Assembly: GCA_041745295.1 (NCBI GenBank)
Contig: JBGTJE010000080.1
Span: forward strand, 57,015 to 121,014
Direction of reading: 5' to 3'
DNA from: JANMEB01 sp041745295
GTDB lineage: Bacteria > Planctomycetota > Planctomycetia > Pirellulales > Pirellulaceae
DNA: 64,000 bases
This document shows, piece after piece, positions 18,555 through 29,047 of the stretch. The translations under genes were made by a program, and so were the position numbers. The notes beneath the pieces were generated by a model. That model was given only the letters and a program-made list of their open reading frames with translations, did not search any database and had not been told where the DNA came from. Each line of letters starts with the position of its first letter. Position 1 is the first letter of the stretch.

Positions 18555-19658
18555 CTAAAACAGCGGTTGGTATTTCAGATTAAACGTTTCCGCGACCGGT
18601 TGATTGGTAATTTTGCCATCAATCACGTTGATCGCATCGCGAATCGGCTGTCGGTTTCGAGCGGATTCAACTGCCCCCTCGGTGGCGATGATCAAGGCCC
18701 ACGGCAAAGTCACGTTGCACAACGCAAATGTACTCGTTCGACCCACCGCGCCGGGCATGTTGGTGACGCAATAGTGCACGACTTCTTCTTCCACAAAGAC
18801 GGGATCCGAATGCGAAGTCGGACGAGTTGTTTCTACGCAGCCGCCTTGATCGACCGCCACATCGACGATCACACTTCCTGGCTTCATCATCTTGAGGTCT
18901 TTTCGCGTTACGAGCCGCGGTGCCTTGGCACCGGGAATCAAAACGGCTCCGATTAACAAGTCTGCTTTCTGCAGCTCCTGTTGAATCACGTGGCGATCGC
19001 TGAAAAGCACGTTGACATTGGCCGGCATGACGTCGTCGAGATAACGCAGTCGATCCATATTGATGTCGAGAATTGAAACTTCCGCCCGGAAGCCGGCGGC
19101 AATTTTGGCGGCGTTCGTTCCGACGATGCCACCGCCGATAATGGTAATATGTGCGGGAGCAACGCCGGGCACGCCCCCCAACAAGATGCCGCGACCCAAT
19201 TGCGGGCGTTCGAGGAATCGGGCGCCTTCTTGAACGCTCATTCGCCCAGCGACTTCGCTCATCGGAGTCAGCAGCGGCAGGCCCCCCTTGCCGTCGGTCA
19301 ACGTTTCGTAGGCGATGCACGTCGCGCCGGATTTGACCATCGCTTCGGTCAGTTCGCGGTCGGCCGCAAAGTGGAAATACGTGAACATGATCTGCCCACG
19401 GCGAATGAGCGAATACTCCAGCGGCTGCGGTTCTTTGACTTTGATGATCATGTCGGAGCGCGCAAAGATCTCCGCCGCGGTGCGTACGATGACAGCGCCT
19501 TCCTGGGCGTACGCGTCGTCGGCCAACCCCGAACCGGTGCCGGCAGCGGTTTCCACCAGTACCTCGTGGCCCCGAGCCCGCAGTTCGCCGACACCGACCG
19601 GCAACATGGCCACTCGATATTCATCTCGCTTGATTTCTTTGGGTACGCCGACAATCAT
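18555..19658 (-). CDS. ald: Alanine dehydrogenase
   Basis: 367 residues, typical. NAD-dependent interconversion of alanine and pyruvate plus ammonia. N-terminal MIVGVPKEIKRDEYRVAMLP; substrate-site Lys in IKVKEPQ and His in FTYFHFAAD; Rossmann loop IIGGGIVGTNAAKIA; C-terminal NMPGAVGRTSTFAL is diagnostic of Ald as opposed to the related PntA. AAGGA precedes the ATG. First gene of a two-gene unit with mtnA. Confidence 0.95.
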   Translation of the reverse strand: MIVGVPKEIKRDEYRVAMLPVGVGELRARGHEVLVETAAGTGSGLADDAYAQEGAVIVRTAAEIFARSDMIIKVKEPQPLEYSLIRRGQIMFTYFHFAADRELTEAMVKSGATCIAYETLTDGKGGLPLLTPMSEVAGRMSVQEGARFLERPQLGRGILLGGVPGVAPAHITIIGGGIVGTNAAKIAAGFRAEVSILDINMDRLRYLDDVMPANVNVLFSDRHVIQQELQKADLLIGAVLIPGAKAPRLVTRKDLKMMKPGSVIVDVAVDQGGCVETTRPTSHSDPVFVEEEVVHYCVTNMPGAVGRTSTFALCNVTLPWALIIATEGAVESARNRQPIRDAINVIDGKITNQPVAETFNLKYQPLF

Positions 19659-19691
19659 CCGCTTCGTCCTTCTGCATAAATGAACAACGCC

Positions 19692-19844
19692 ATGAGAAAG
19701 GGCATTTCAACAAAGCAGCGTCGGAATCGCAAGCCCCGACATAAAAAATTCACCAGGTTGCGGCGAACCGAAGTTTTTCCGCGCAAACAATTGGATGCAC
19801 GTCCTTATGTCCTCGGAGCACGCCACTCAGAACCCGGCGCCTAA
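19692..19844 (+). CDS. Possible small basic protein (low confidence)
   Basis: A 50-residue frame (MRKGISTKQRRNRKPRHKKF at the start) in the 182-nt gap between ald and der, on the opposite strand to both. About a third of residues are Lys or Arg, which looks like a ribosomal or nucleic-acid-binding peptide. An alternative in-frame ATG lies at 19680. No clear ribosome site is visible, I do not recognise the family, and the stop overlaps the der stop. It may be chance. Confidence 0.2.
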   Translation: MRKGISTKQRRNRKPRHKKFTRLRRTEVFPRKQLDARPYVLGARHSEPGA

Positions 19845-21205
19845 CTGCTCGCGGCGTCCGATTCGCCCGGCTCACGGATTGCCAGCGGTGAATCTTCTCC
19901 CCGCCCCTCGAACAGAACCCGGATGGGTATGTCGCCATAACTGAGCGAATCGTGCAACACGCGTAATAGATACCGCCGATAGGTTAGCGAAAAAGCCTCC
20001 GGATCATTGCATTTCAGCACGATCGTCGGTGGACCGACGTGGATCTGGCTGGCGTAGTAAATCTTGCCGCGGCGACCAGACGAGATAGGAGGCGGGTTGT
20101 CCGCCAGTGCCTCGTGGACCAAGCGATTCAAATCTGGTGTCGAGACCCGCTGTTGCGACTGCTTGTACAGCATCTGGGCGTGGTTCAAAACGCGTCGAAT
20201 GTTCCGTCCATCGGTCGACGAAATAAAGCCGATGGGTGCGAACGCCAGCCATGGAAATTGTTCGCGCAAGTATTCAGACCATTGTTCGGTGGGCATGTGC
20301 GGTGCCATTAAATCCCACTTGTTTACCACGAGCATGCACGGTTTAAAGTGCGAATCAATATAGCCACAGAGCTGTTGATCGACCGCGCTGACGCGTGAGC
20401 TGGCATCAAAAAACATCAACACGACGTCGGCGTAGCGGATGCTGCGCTGTGCCCGATGGAGGCTATAAAACTCAACGTCGCTGCGCACACTTTTGCGTTT
20501 CCGCAGCCCTGGCGTGTCAATCGCAATAAAGGTCTGGCCGTCGATTTCAAAGCGAACGTCAACGCTGTCACGCGTCGTTCCAGCGATGTCGGAAACGATC
20601 ATGCGATTGGACTGAGTGATCGCATTGATAAACGTGCTCTTGCCGACGTTGCGCCGACCGACGATGGCGAGTTTCATCACGGGCGTGGTTTGGCTCGCCG
20701 ACGACTCGGGTGGCAGGGCGCGAACGATCGCATCCAACAACAGATTCTTATTGCGGTGATTTTGCGCGCTCACGCACAAGGGATCCCCTAAGCCCAACGG
20801 ATAAAATTCACTTGCCTCCGCCTCCAAACCGTCATGATCTGCTTTGTTGGCGACGAGCAAGACGGGTTTGCGCGTTGCCCGCAGCTGCCGTCCGATCGGC
20901 TGGTCGGCCGAAGTTAGTCCCGTTCGAATATCCACGACCATCAGTATTACGGTCGCCATGTCAATCGCCTGCTGAATTTGATCGGCAATCTCCCGATCGA
21001 GTTGATCGACGTCGTTGATACCGATTCCGCCCGTGTCGACAACTTCAAAATAGTGGCCTTCGTGTTCGAGCAAGTGCATCATGCGATCGCGGGTAATTCC
21101 CGCAACCGCATCGACAATGGCCAAGCGGCGGCCGGCCAGCCAATTAAAGAGACTGGATTTGCCGACGTTGGGTCGACCGATAATTGCAACTTGGGGTACC
21201 GGCAT
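19841..21205 (-). CDS. der: GTPase Der (EngA), 50S subunit assembly factor
   Basis: 454 residues from ATG 21205 (MPVPQVAIIGRPNVGKSS), chosen because family members begin a few residues before the first G1 motif; the frame also opens at 21235. Two tandem GTPase domains: G1 GRPNVGKSS, G3 DTGGI, G4 NKAD in the first; G1 GRRNVGKST, G3 DTPGL, G4 NKWD in the second. A KH-like domain follows (QIHVGPPTIVLKCND). Required for late 50S ribosome maturation. Stands alone. Confidence 0.95.
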   Translation of the reverse strand: MPVPQVAIIGRPNVGKSSLFNWLAGRRLAIVDAVAGITRDRMMHLLEHEGHYFEVVDTGGIGINDVDQLDREIADQIQQAIDMATVILMVVDIRTGLTSADQPIGRQLRATRKPVLLVANKADHDGLEAEASEFYPLGLGDPLCVSAQNHRNKNLLLDAIVRALPPESSASQTTPVMKLAIVGRRNVGKSTFINAITQSNRMIVSDIAGTTRDSVDVRFEIDGQTFIAIDTPGLRKRKSVRSDVEFYSLHRAQRSIRYADVVLMFFDASSRVSAVDQQLCGYIDSHFKPCMLVVNKWDLMAPHMPTEQWSEYLREQFPWLAFAPIGFISSTDGRNIRRVLNHAQMLYKQSQQRVSTPDLNRLVHEALADNPPPISSGRRGKIYYASQIHVGPPTIVLKCNDPEAFSLTYRRYLLRVLHDSLSYGDIPIRVLFEGRGEDSPLAIREPGESDAASS

Positions 21206-21299
21206 GGTGGACTGCAAAAGGAATTGGCTGAGCACGATGGTTGAGAGAAAACGGACGCGCTTTCAGACATTGAGAGCGTATCCGAACACTGAATCGCCC

Positions 21300-21337
21300 C
21301 CCTCACCCTGCCCTCTCGCCCGAAGCGGGGGCGAGGG
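21300..21337 (+). repeat. REP-like palindromic repeat
   Basis: CCCTCACCCTGCCCTCTCGC followed by a G-rich complement. Single unit in the 211-nt gap upstream of der and downstream of the DUF4139 gene. Same family as 1883-1984 and 29846-29883. As RNA it would fold, so it may end transcription of the DUF4139 gene. Confidence 0.75.
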
Positions 21338-21416
21338 AACGATTTCGGTTTTCGGATTTGCTCCCAGGCGGTCCGCGGCGCGTCCGAAATATTGTAACCG
21401 CCAAAGGGATTTCGCG

Positions 21417-23273
21417 TTACCGCTTCATGCGCATCCGTTCGAGTTGCTCGAACTCTTGCAAAAGCGTGGGCTGATCGGTGTTGGTGGTCAAAGCAAAATT
21501 CCGATCGTAATCGAGTTTGAACCCATAGGTGATTTCGTGCGCTTTTTCTCCGGTCGCGACGGCCGCAACCTCGATGTCCCAACGCAAAATTCCCTTGCTT
21601 CGTTCCGACCGCGTATACGCCGGATCGGTGCTCAATGGGATCTCCGGGGTATCGAGCGAAACGCGAACGTCACTGGCGCGATTCGAATGCGGCAAACGAT
21701 CGTACAGGCGGACGTTGACGGGCTCGTTCTTGTAGTTTTCCACGGTGACGCGATAGCGCATCTTCATTTCCTTGTTACCGCCTTGAATCCCTTCGGTCTT
21801 TTCGACCATTTCGCGGCGCGACCGCAACTGCGCGTCGGCGCCAAAACCAACGACAAACGACTCGCCTTGGGCAACTGTCGGAATCTCGGCGCGGCCGACG
21901 AATCGACTTCCCACATATACCGTGACCGGACCGCCCAATAAGTCGATATCGCTTTCGTTGCGGATCTCGGCTTCGCGGAAAACGTAAGAACTGAGGACGG
22001 GCGTCGCGACGTGATAGAAACTGCTCGACAGTCCGCGCTTGAGAATTCGAACCATCTGCTGCTCGTTGCGACTGGCCAGACTCACGGAAATGGGAAGTGA
22101 ATAGCTCAAACTCGGACCTTCACTATCATCCGATTCGGTCACAATCGTTGCGACGACGTCGCTGGGACAAGCCAATTCGATTCCTTGATTGTCGCCTGCC
22201 GAGCGGTTCATCGCCCAATTCAAACGCGTTTTATCGGCGAACGCGACGACGTTGCCCAATTGCAATTGAACCTCGGATTGAGCCATTTTATTCGCGCGAT
22301 ACTGCTGCGAGACTTGGCCGAGACTCGACGCCGCGTCGGCGACGGGTTGGTTTTCGGCATTGCCGGACGTCAGCGAGACGTAAAACGGAGCCAAACTCGG
22401 ACCCGAGGCGCTCAGCGCCGGCGAGGCTGTCGACATCGTTAGCTTAACACCCGACCAGTCCTCGCCGGTCATTTGTTGGATCAGCGCGTTGTATTCGACC
22501 TCGACATTGGCAACATCGTCGCCCGCCCGAATCGTGTACGAGGGGGACCATCCACAATTATTCACTAAATAACTCAGTTCGATCGCTTGGTCGCCGGCGG
22601 CTTGTTTTTCCAAGAAGAGGATCGCTTCGTTGACTGTTTTTTGCGAGCCGTTGGTCAATTCAGCTTTTTGGCGTTCGAGCAATTGCAGCCGTTCCGTCAT
22701 CTGCCGCAACTCGGTCGCCAAGCTAATTTGCTCTTCGGCAATGGCCGTGCGCTGGCCAAAGGAGAATTGCGTAAGCTGCTGCAAGGTCTCAGCGTTGAGC
22801 ACGCCTTTGGACAACTCGATTTGAGCGGTCGGAGCGATAAACGTTTCCATTTGATCCAAGTACTGCATTTTTCGGTTGGTCAACTCTTGTTTTTTTTGAT
22901 TCAAGGCGATGGATTCGCCCGTCGTCAGAATCTGCTCATCGAGCTTTCGAACTTCTTCGCGTGGCTCTTCGCCAACCGCGCGTTGTCGTAAGCGGACCGC
23001 GCGGACTTCGATGTTGTCTGTGGCTTCCGCGAATAAGCTGCCGTCGACGATGTTCAGAGGTAGCTCGGTGACGGTCAACTCGCGGCTCCCCGCAGCGCCG
23101 CCAAACGGGATCGAGCGGGTCACCAAGGCTTGGCCGCGGTACAGCGTGACGCGCACGACCTTACCGGTGTTGGCGCTCGGTTCTTGATCGTCGCCGCGCA
23201 ATACAGTCTCCGCGCCCGCCATGGCAAAACACAGCAAAAACATGAAACAAGGTCCAACGGAACGGAAATTCAT
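21417..23273 (-). CDS. Secreted DUF4139 (mucoidy-inhibitor MuiA-like) protein
   Basis: 618 residues. Signal peptide MNFRSVGPCFMFLLCFAMAG. Residues about 35-100 are the DUF4140 N-terminal beta domain (VTLYRGQALVTRSIPF). Residues 105-220 are a helical coiled-coil arm rich in Gln, Glu and Leu. From about 225 on comes the DUF4139 body (ELSYLVNNCGWSPSYTIRA through LRWDIEVAAVATGEKAHEITYGFKL). The family name comes from a Pseudomonas alginate phenotype; the biochemical role is unknown. AGGAG precedes the ATG. Monocistronic. Confidence 0.88.
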   Translation of the reverse strand: MNFRSVGPCFMFLLCFAMAGAETVLRGDDQEPSANTGKVVRVTLYRGQALVTRSIPFGGAAGSRELTVTELPLNIVDGSLFAEATDNIEVRAVRLRQRAVGEEPREEVRKLDEQILTTGESIALNQKKQELTNRKMQYLDQMETFIAPTAQIELSKGVLNAETLQQLTQFSFGQRTAIAEEQISLATELRQMTERLQLLERQKAELTNGSQKTVNEAILFLEKQAAGDQAIELSYLVNNCGWSPSYTIRAGDDVANVEVEYNALIQQMTGEDWSGVKLTMSTASPALSASGPSLAPFYVSLTSGNAENQPVADAASSLGQVSQQYRANKMAQSEVQLQLGNVVAFADKTRLNWAMNRSAGDNQGIELACPSDVVATIVTESDDSEGPSLSYSLPISVSLASRNEQQMVRILKRGLSSSFYHVATPVLSSYVFREAEIRNESDIDLLGGPVTVYVGSRFVGRAEIPTVAQGESFVVGFGADAQLRSRREMVEKTEGIQGGNKEMKMRYRVTVENYKNEPVNVRLYDRLPHSNRASDVRVSLDTPEIPLSTDPAYTRSERSKGILRWDIEVAAVATGEKAHEITYGFKLDYDRNFALTTNTDQPTLLQEFEQLERMRMKR

Positions 23274-23453
23274 GATGAGCTCCTATTACTTGTAAAGCGG
23301 GAAAACGGTTCAAGGATCTTTCTCAAAGGTGAGAACTGACCTTCATCCTAGACCAATATGTACGTTTGGACGTCTGGCAAAGCGCAGCGTTGCGCAAAGA
23401 GTTTGTAACAGCCAGCGCGCGTACTCATGGCGGGAGTCTCATGGACTTGCGTC

Positions 23454-23482
23454 TTGACATCCGCTAATGCCATTGATAGCTT
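23454..23482 (+). promoter_or_regulatory. Weak candidate promoter for tRNA-Ala
   Basis: TTGACA at 23454-23459, a 17-nt spacer and TAGCTT at 23477-23482. The -35 is perfect and the -10 matches 3 of 6. The tRNA begins about 80 nt downstream. Nothing else is apparent in 23274-23566. Confidence 0.3.
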
Positions 23483-23566
23483 TCAAGCTGAAATCTGACG
23501 ATTTGTGGTCCGAGACGGTCAGCCCAATTGGGGAGGCCATAGAGTTCGAATCATAAGATTTTGAAC

Positions 23567-24962
<1,396 letters not shown>

Positions 24963-24975
24963 ATCGAAATCCAGC

Positions 24976-26463
24976 CTATAAAGCCGTCTTGCTGGGGATC
25001 GCTGAAAGCGTATGCGGACTAGCGGGGACGTCCGTGACCGATGTTGCCAACAGCGCCTCCAATTCGGCAATGATCTTTGGTTCAAGCACGTGTTCAATCG
25101 CGTCCGCATCGCGATCGACTTGGCCCGGTGCGATGTCCGCGTGCGTGATCAGGTAGAGTTCCCACAGTCGATGTTGGCGCGTCAATCGCGATGCCTCCTC
25201 ACGTCCCCGGGGCGTGAACAGAACTCCTTCGTCGACGACTTCAACACGATTGTTCCGCTGGGCCCGCCGGATTTCGCGCATCAGCCGGCCCCTAGACCAG
25301 CTTCGCCTTGTTAACAACTCGCCAATGGGAATCGGCCTCGGCTCGGACAAACCTTTGGTGGGCAGAGAATTCGACGATTCCAACACTTCATAGATGGACC
25401 GCAGCAAATGCTGGCGGTCCACGCTTCGATTCAGCCGCAACCTGCGAATCAGGCGCAATGGGACGCCGCGTGCGGTGCCAAAGATCAGGCTGAGCAAGAA
25501 AATCGATGCACAAACCAGGACGATCATGGCGCCGGAGGGGAGCTTGGAGAACAGCGCGCTGATGCCGGCGCCAACCATTCCGCCGACGGCGCCGATGACG
25601 GCCGAAATGATCGCCATTCGCCACATTTTTTCAGTCCAAAACCTGGCGGCCGACGCCGGAATCACCAACAAGGCGACCATCAGGATCAGTCCGACAGCCT
25701 GCAATCCCACAATCGTGACCACGACGACGAGGGCCATCAGTCCCACGTCGAGGCTGACGACGGGCAGGCCGTGCGAGCCCGCAAACCCCTCGTCAAAACA
25801 CAAAAGCTTCAGTTCCTTGAAGAGCAATATGCACATCGTAATGCAAACGACCGCAGCGCCGAAAATCAACTTCGCGTCCATTGCGCCCATCGACGCTGTC
25901 TTTCCGTAGATAAAGGCTTCAAGCCCAGCGGCGTGCCCCGCCGTCATTTGCTGAATGACGCCCAGCAGAGCCACGCCCGCTCCAAAAAAAACGCTAAGCA
26001 CCGCGCCAAGCGCGGCATCTTCCTTGAGTCGCGTCAAATTGCGAATCAGAAGAATTGCGCCCATACCCAACAGGCCCGTGAGCGTGGCTCCCAACAGCAA
26101 AATGGGCAACGACTTTCCGTTGCCTCCCATGACCGTGGCGGCAATGAATGCCAAACCAATACCGGGCAAGGTCGCGTGGCTCAAGGCGTCACCCATCAAC
26201 GCTCGTTTTCTCAACAGCGTAAAGCTGCCAACCATTCCGGCCGCACCACCGAGTAACGTCGTACTCAGAATCACGACCCGCGTGTTGTAATCTTCCAACA
26301 ACAGGACGCGGCGCCATTGTTCCGCGGTTGGCCACGTCACAGTCCGATCGGTGATCGACCCTTGCGAATCACTCTGTGCCATGGGATGCGTCGCTGCGAC
26401 AGCGATGATGGAAATCCAAAACGACAGAATGACCGCGGCGATACCTACGGCCGCACGGTTCAT
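24976..26463 (-). CDS. Mn/Zn-type ABC permease with signal-like N-terminus and DtxR-like tail
   Basis: 495 residues. The first 30 residues are a signal-like hydrophobic segment followed by a periplasmic-looking stretch. An ABC-3 permease (residues about 60-345; FTLLRKRALMGDALSHATLPG) is next. The C-terminal 140 residues are DtxR-like: winged-helix-like LTRRSWSRGRLMREIRR and VLFTPRGREEASRLTRQHRL, then DADAIEHVLEP, which keeps part of the metal-ligand set (one Glu replaced by Asp). It overlaps the ATPase gene by 4 nt upstream and is 13 nt from the second permease. The two permeases presumably form a heterodimer with fused sensor domains in the cytoplasm. Confidence 0.9.
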   Translation of the reverse strand: MNRAAVGIAAVILSFWISIIAVAATHPMAQSDSQGSITDRTVTWPTAEQWRRVLLLEDYNTRVVILSTTLLGGAAGMVGSFTLLRKRALMGDALSHATLPGIGLAFIAATVMGGNGKSLPILLLGATLTGLLGMGAILLIRNLTRLKEDAALGAVLSVFFGAGVALLGVIQQMTAGHAAGLEAFIYGKTASMGAMDAKLIFGAAVVCITMCILLFKELKLLCFDEGFAGSHGLPVVSLDVGLMALVVVVTIVGLQAVGLILMVALLVIPASAARFWTEKMWRMAIISAVIGAVGGMVGAGISALFSKLPSGAMIVLVCASIFLLSLIFGTARGVPLRLIRRLRLNRSVDRQHLLRSIYEVLESSNSLPTKGLSEPRPIPIGELLTRRSWSRGRLMREIRRAQRNNRVEVVDEGVLFTPRGREEASRLTRQHRLWELYLITHADIAPGQVDRDADAIEHVLEPKIIAELEALLATSVTDVPASPHTLSAIPSKTAL

Positions 26464-27287
26464 AATGAACGCTCCCTCCGCCGCATGGCCTCCGTCACTT
26501 CTTCTAACAACGTCAGCCGTCCGCCGTAAGTCTTTTGGAGATTCTCGTTCGTGAAGACCTCGCCCACAGGCCCGTGGGCGACGATCCGCATGTTGAGGAG
26601 GACAACATAGTCAAAATACTCTCGCACGGTTTGTAGATCGTGATGAATGACAATGGCGGTCTTACCACGCTGCTTTAGTTCGCGGAGGATGTCGACGATG
26701 GCGAGTTCGGTCGCCGCATCGACTGCCGCAAACGGTTCATCCATGAGGTAAAGATCGACTTCCTGCACCAATGCTCGCGCGAGGAACGTGCGCTGCTGCT
26801 GGCCTCCGGACAATTGACTGATTTGACGATGGGCAAGTTCCGCGATTCCCACTCGCCGTAGGGCTTCTAGAGCGGCCTGGCGATGTTTTTTGCGTACCGG
26901 AAGGCACCAACCAATCTTGCTATATAACCCCATGGCGACGACATCGAGCGCGTCGACCGGAAAATCCCAATCAACGCTCTCGCGCTGCGGGACGTAGCCG
27001 ACACGATGCCGAGCTTGGCGATATGGTTGTCCGAAGATGGTCACTCGGCCTGAGGCGCGCGGCACCAAGTCCATGACGGCCTTGAGCAACGTGCTCTTAC
27101 CGGCACCATTGGGCCCGACAACACCTACCAGCGAACCGGGCGGGATATCAAAACTGACGTCCCAGATCACCGGTTTACGATGATACGCGACGGTCAAATC
27201 GTAAACCGACAAGGGAACGTCGACGTCGAGGCCGCCCTCGGACTTGCGGGTTGGCAAGGGGATTGCGGATTCCGAAGGGACAACCAT
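26460..27287 (-). CDS. Metal ABC transporter ATPase
   Basis: 275 residues. The cytoplasmic ATPase of the metal importer. Walker A GPNGAGKST, Q-loop VPQRESVDWDFPV (typical of Mn/Zn importers), signature QLSGGQQQR, Walker B DLYLMDEPFAAVD, switch His in VIHHDL. A 25-residue extension precedes the usual start. It lies 6 nt after the binding-protein gene and overlaps the next permease by 4 nt, so it is translationally coupled. Confidence 0.95.
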   Translation of the reverse strand: MVVPSESAIPLPTRKSEGGLDVDVPLSVYDLTVAYHRKPVIWDVSFDIPPGSLVGVVGPNGAGKSTLLKAVMDLVPRASGRVTIFGQPYRQARHRVGYVPQRESVDWDFPVDALDVVAMGLYSKIGWCLPVRKKHRQAALEALRRVGIAELAHRQISQLSGGQQQRTFLARALVQEVDLYLMDEPFAAVDAATELAIVDILRELKQRGKTAIVIHHDLQTVREYFDYVVLLNMRIVAHGPVGEVFTNENLQKTYGGRLTLLEEVTEAMRRRERSL

Positions 27288-27293
27288 CGTTCA

Positions 27294-28277
27294 TCACTTT
27301 TTTGGTTGACCAAGCTTACCCTGAAAGCCCATTTCAGGCGCGCTACCACCCAAGGCTCTCGTCACAATGGTGAAATTGTGGTCGAGCATCCCGACGTACG
27401 TTCCTTCGTACGTGCCCGTTTCGCCCATCGCATCGGAAAAGAGCTCGCCGCCCACGGTAATCCGATGATTCCTCGCCTTGGCCCCTTCCACTAAGGCGTC
27501 GATGTTCTTTCGTGACACACTGCTTTCCACAAACACCGCCGGCACGCGTTTCGCAACGATCGTGTCGACAAGTTGATTGATCCGCTGCAATCCCGCCTCA
27601 GACTCGGTCGAGATACCCTGCACTCCTTGAACATCGAGGCCGTACGCGCGACCAAAATAGTTGAATGCGTCGTGAGATGTAATCAACACGCGACTCGCTT
27701 GTGGAATTGAGCCGATTGACTGAACGCCGTAAGCGTGAAGTTCGGCTAGTTGCAGTTGATACGCTTCGGCATTCTGCTGGTAATCAAAAGCGTGCGGCGG
27801 ATCGAAGTCCGACAGTCCCTTCGCGACTACGTCGACGCATTTGGACCACGCCGACACATCCATCCAAACGTGCGGGTCGTAGTGGCCCGCAAAATCTTCC
27901 GGTTGGAGCAATTGGGCTTCGTCGATGAGTTCCGTTACGGCAAAGACCGGCTTGCTGCGGGCCACCTTGATGAGCGCGTCGGACATCTTTCCTTCGAGCA
28001 TCAAGCCACTGTAGAAGACCAGATCGCCGTCCATAATCGTCTGAACGTCATCGCGGTTGACCTTATACAAATGGGGATCAACGCCAGGGCCCATGATCTG
28101 GGTCACCACGACGTGTTGGTCACCAACGTTTCGCACAATATCGGCCACCATGCCGACCGTTGCGATTGCCTTGATCGGATACGTTGCGACGGTGGAATTC
28201 GACGGTGGCGACGGATTGGGCCCGCCGCACCCGACGCAGATCGCCAAGCTCAATACGAGGGACGGGTGTTTGATCAC
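27294..28277 (-). CDS. Metal-binding lipoprotein of the ABC importer (ZnuA/MntA/TroA family)
   Basis: 327 residues from GTG 28277, preceded by AGGGA with an 8-nt gap; GTG 28298 is the longer alternative without a ribosome site. A short signal ends in VGCGG, a lipobox-like site, so the protein is probably lipid-anchored. Metal ligands of the family are recognisable: His in GPGVDPHLYKV, His in HYDPHVWMD, Glu in VFVESSVS and Asp in LFSDAMG. There is no His-rich loop, unlike many ZnuA proteins, which favours manganese. First gene of the operon. Confidence 0.92.
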   Translation of the reverse strand: MIKHPSLVLSLAICVGCGGPNPSPPSNSTVATYPIKAIATVGMVADIVRNVGDQHVVVTQIMGPGVDPHLYKVNRDDVQTIMDGDLVFYSGLMLEGKMSDALIKVARSKPVFAVTELIDEAQLLQPEDFAGHYDPHVWMDVSAWSKCVDVVAKGLSDFDPPHAFDYQQNAEAYQLQLAELHAYGVQSIGSIPQASRVLITSHDAFNYFGRAYGLDVQGVQGISTESEAGLQRINQLVDTIVAKRVPAVFVESSVSRKNIDALVEGAKARNHRITVGGELFSDAMGETGTYEGTYVGMLDHNFTIVTRALGGSAPEMGFQGKLGQPKK

Positions 28278-28358
28278 GAGGCAGTTCCCTGTGCGCACAA
28301 CGGAATATCTCGCCCGCCGATCGCGTATGTTTCAGCCAGTCGTCGACAGGCCAGCGAT

Positions 28359-28374
28359 TGTAGCTATTGCTACA
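28359..28374. promoter_or_regulatory. Operator-like palindrome O1
   Basis: TGTAGC-TATT-GCTACA, a perfect 6+6 inverted repeat just downstream of the predicted transcription start of the metal operon. Very similar to O2, 31 bp away. MntR binding is inferred from position between mntR and its expected target. Confidence 0.65.
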
Positions 28375-28387
28375 CTCAAGACCTAAA

Positions 28388-28415
28388 ATTTTAGCGATTG
28401 CTACAATTCTGTCAA
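28388..28415 (-). promoter_or_regulatory. Promoter of the metal ABC operon
   Basis: On the minus strand: -35 TTGACA at 28415-28410, a 16-nt spacer and -10 TAAAAT at 28393-28388, one of the best promoter matches in the window. The start would be near 28381, giving a leader of about 100 nt. Operator O2 covers the spacer and touches the -10. Confidence 0.7.
28390..28405. promoter_or_regulatory. Operator-like palindrome O2
   Basis: TTTAGC-GATT-GCTACA, the same palindrome as O1 with one mismatch. It lies between the -35 and -10 boxes of the metal operon, where a bound repressor would block RNA polymerase. Confidence 0.65.
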
Positions 28416-28464
28416 TCCCATACGATAGTTGGCAGCATCGTCTCTTACTCCGCAAAAGGACGTT

Positions 28465-28481
28465 CTTTCGCTGAGCGAAAG
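28465..28481. promoter_or_regulatory. Palindrome in the mntR upstream region
   Basis: CTTTCGC-TGA-GCGAAAG, a perfect 7+7 inverted repeat 83 nt before the mntR start. It could be an operator or an RNA hairpin in the mntR leader. No terminator T-run follows it. Confidence 0.35.
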
Positions 28482-28563
28482 GCGACTATCAAAGCAAATA
28501 ACCTCACTACATATTGTTTGATTGAGTGGTTGAATCCTCTCCCGTCGTGCCCGAGACATCGCA

Positions 28564-28980
28564 ATGGCAAAAGCGACGAACATTTCCGAACCGCATCGCC
28601 GGACGCGGCGCGATCATGCGAGCGAAACGGCCGAGGATTACGTCGAAGCGGTAGCCGATATCCTCGCATGGCGACCCAAATGCCGCGTCACGGATCTTGC
28701 CAAGCGTTTTGCCGTCAGCCACGTCACCGTAAATCGCATTGTTGAGCGATTACAAAAGGAGGGACTCCTCGTGACTCGGCCGTATCAGCCGATCGAATTG
28801 ACGCACAAAGGAAAGCGGCTTGCGTCGAAATGTCGGGAACGACACGAAATCGTGCGCTGCTTCTTGTTGGCCATTGGCATCGATGAGGAAACCGCCGCCA
28901 TCGACGCAGAAGGCATCGAGCACCATGTCAGCCCCAGGACGCTGCGCCGGTTCCGCGAGTTAGCCGGGATGGATTCTTGA
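28564..28980 (+). CDS. mntR: Manganese-responsive repressor MntR (DtxR family)
   Basis: 138 residues. A helix-turn-helix (CRVTDLAKRFAVSHVTVNRI) is followed by a metal/dimer domain. All six Bacillus subtilis MntR manganese ligands (D8, E11, H77, E99, E102, H103) have counterparts at D25, E28, H94, E116, E119 and H120, each shifted by exactly 17. There is no SH3-like third domain, as in MntR and unlike DtxR. Divergent from the metal ABC operon, with two palindromes between them, so repression of that operon by Mn-loaded protein is the natural model. No strong ribosome site is visible. Confidence 0.92.
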   Translation: MAKATNISEPHRRTRRDHASETAEDYVEAVADILAWRPKCRVTDLAKRFAVSHVTVNRIVERLQKEGLLVTRPYQPIELTHKGKRLASKCRERHEIVRCFLLAIGIDEETAAIDAEGIEHHVSPRTLRRFRELAGMDS

Positions 28981-29047
28981 AATTCGTGGCTCCGCCTGGC
29001 AAAATTCGAGAACCGTTTCTGTACCATCGAAGCTGAGAGGTCATGCC

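Noticed and set aside
24963..25109. N-terminal extension of the second metal permease
   Set aside because: It overlaps the first permease gene's coding end and has no family resemblance; ATG 24962 fits the operon spacing.
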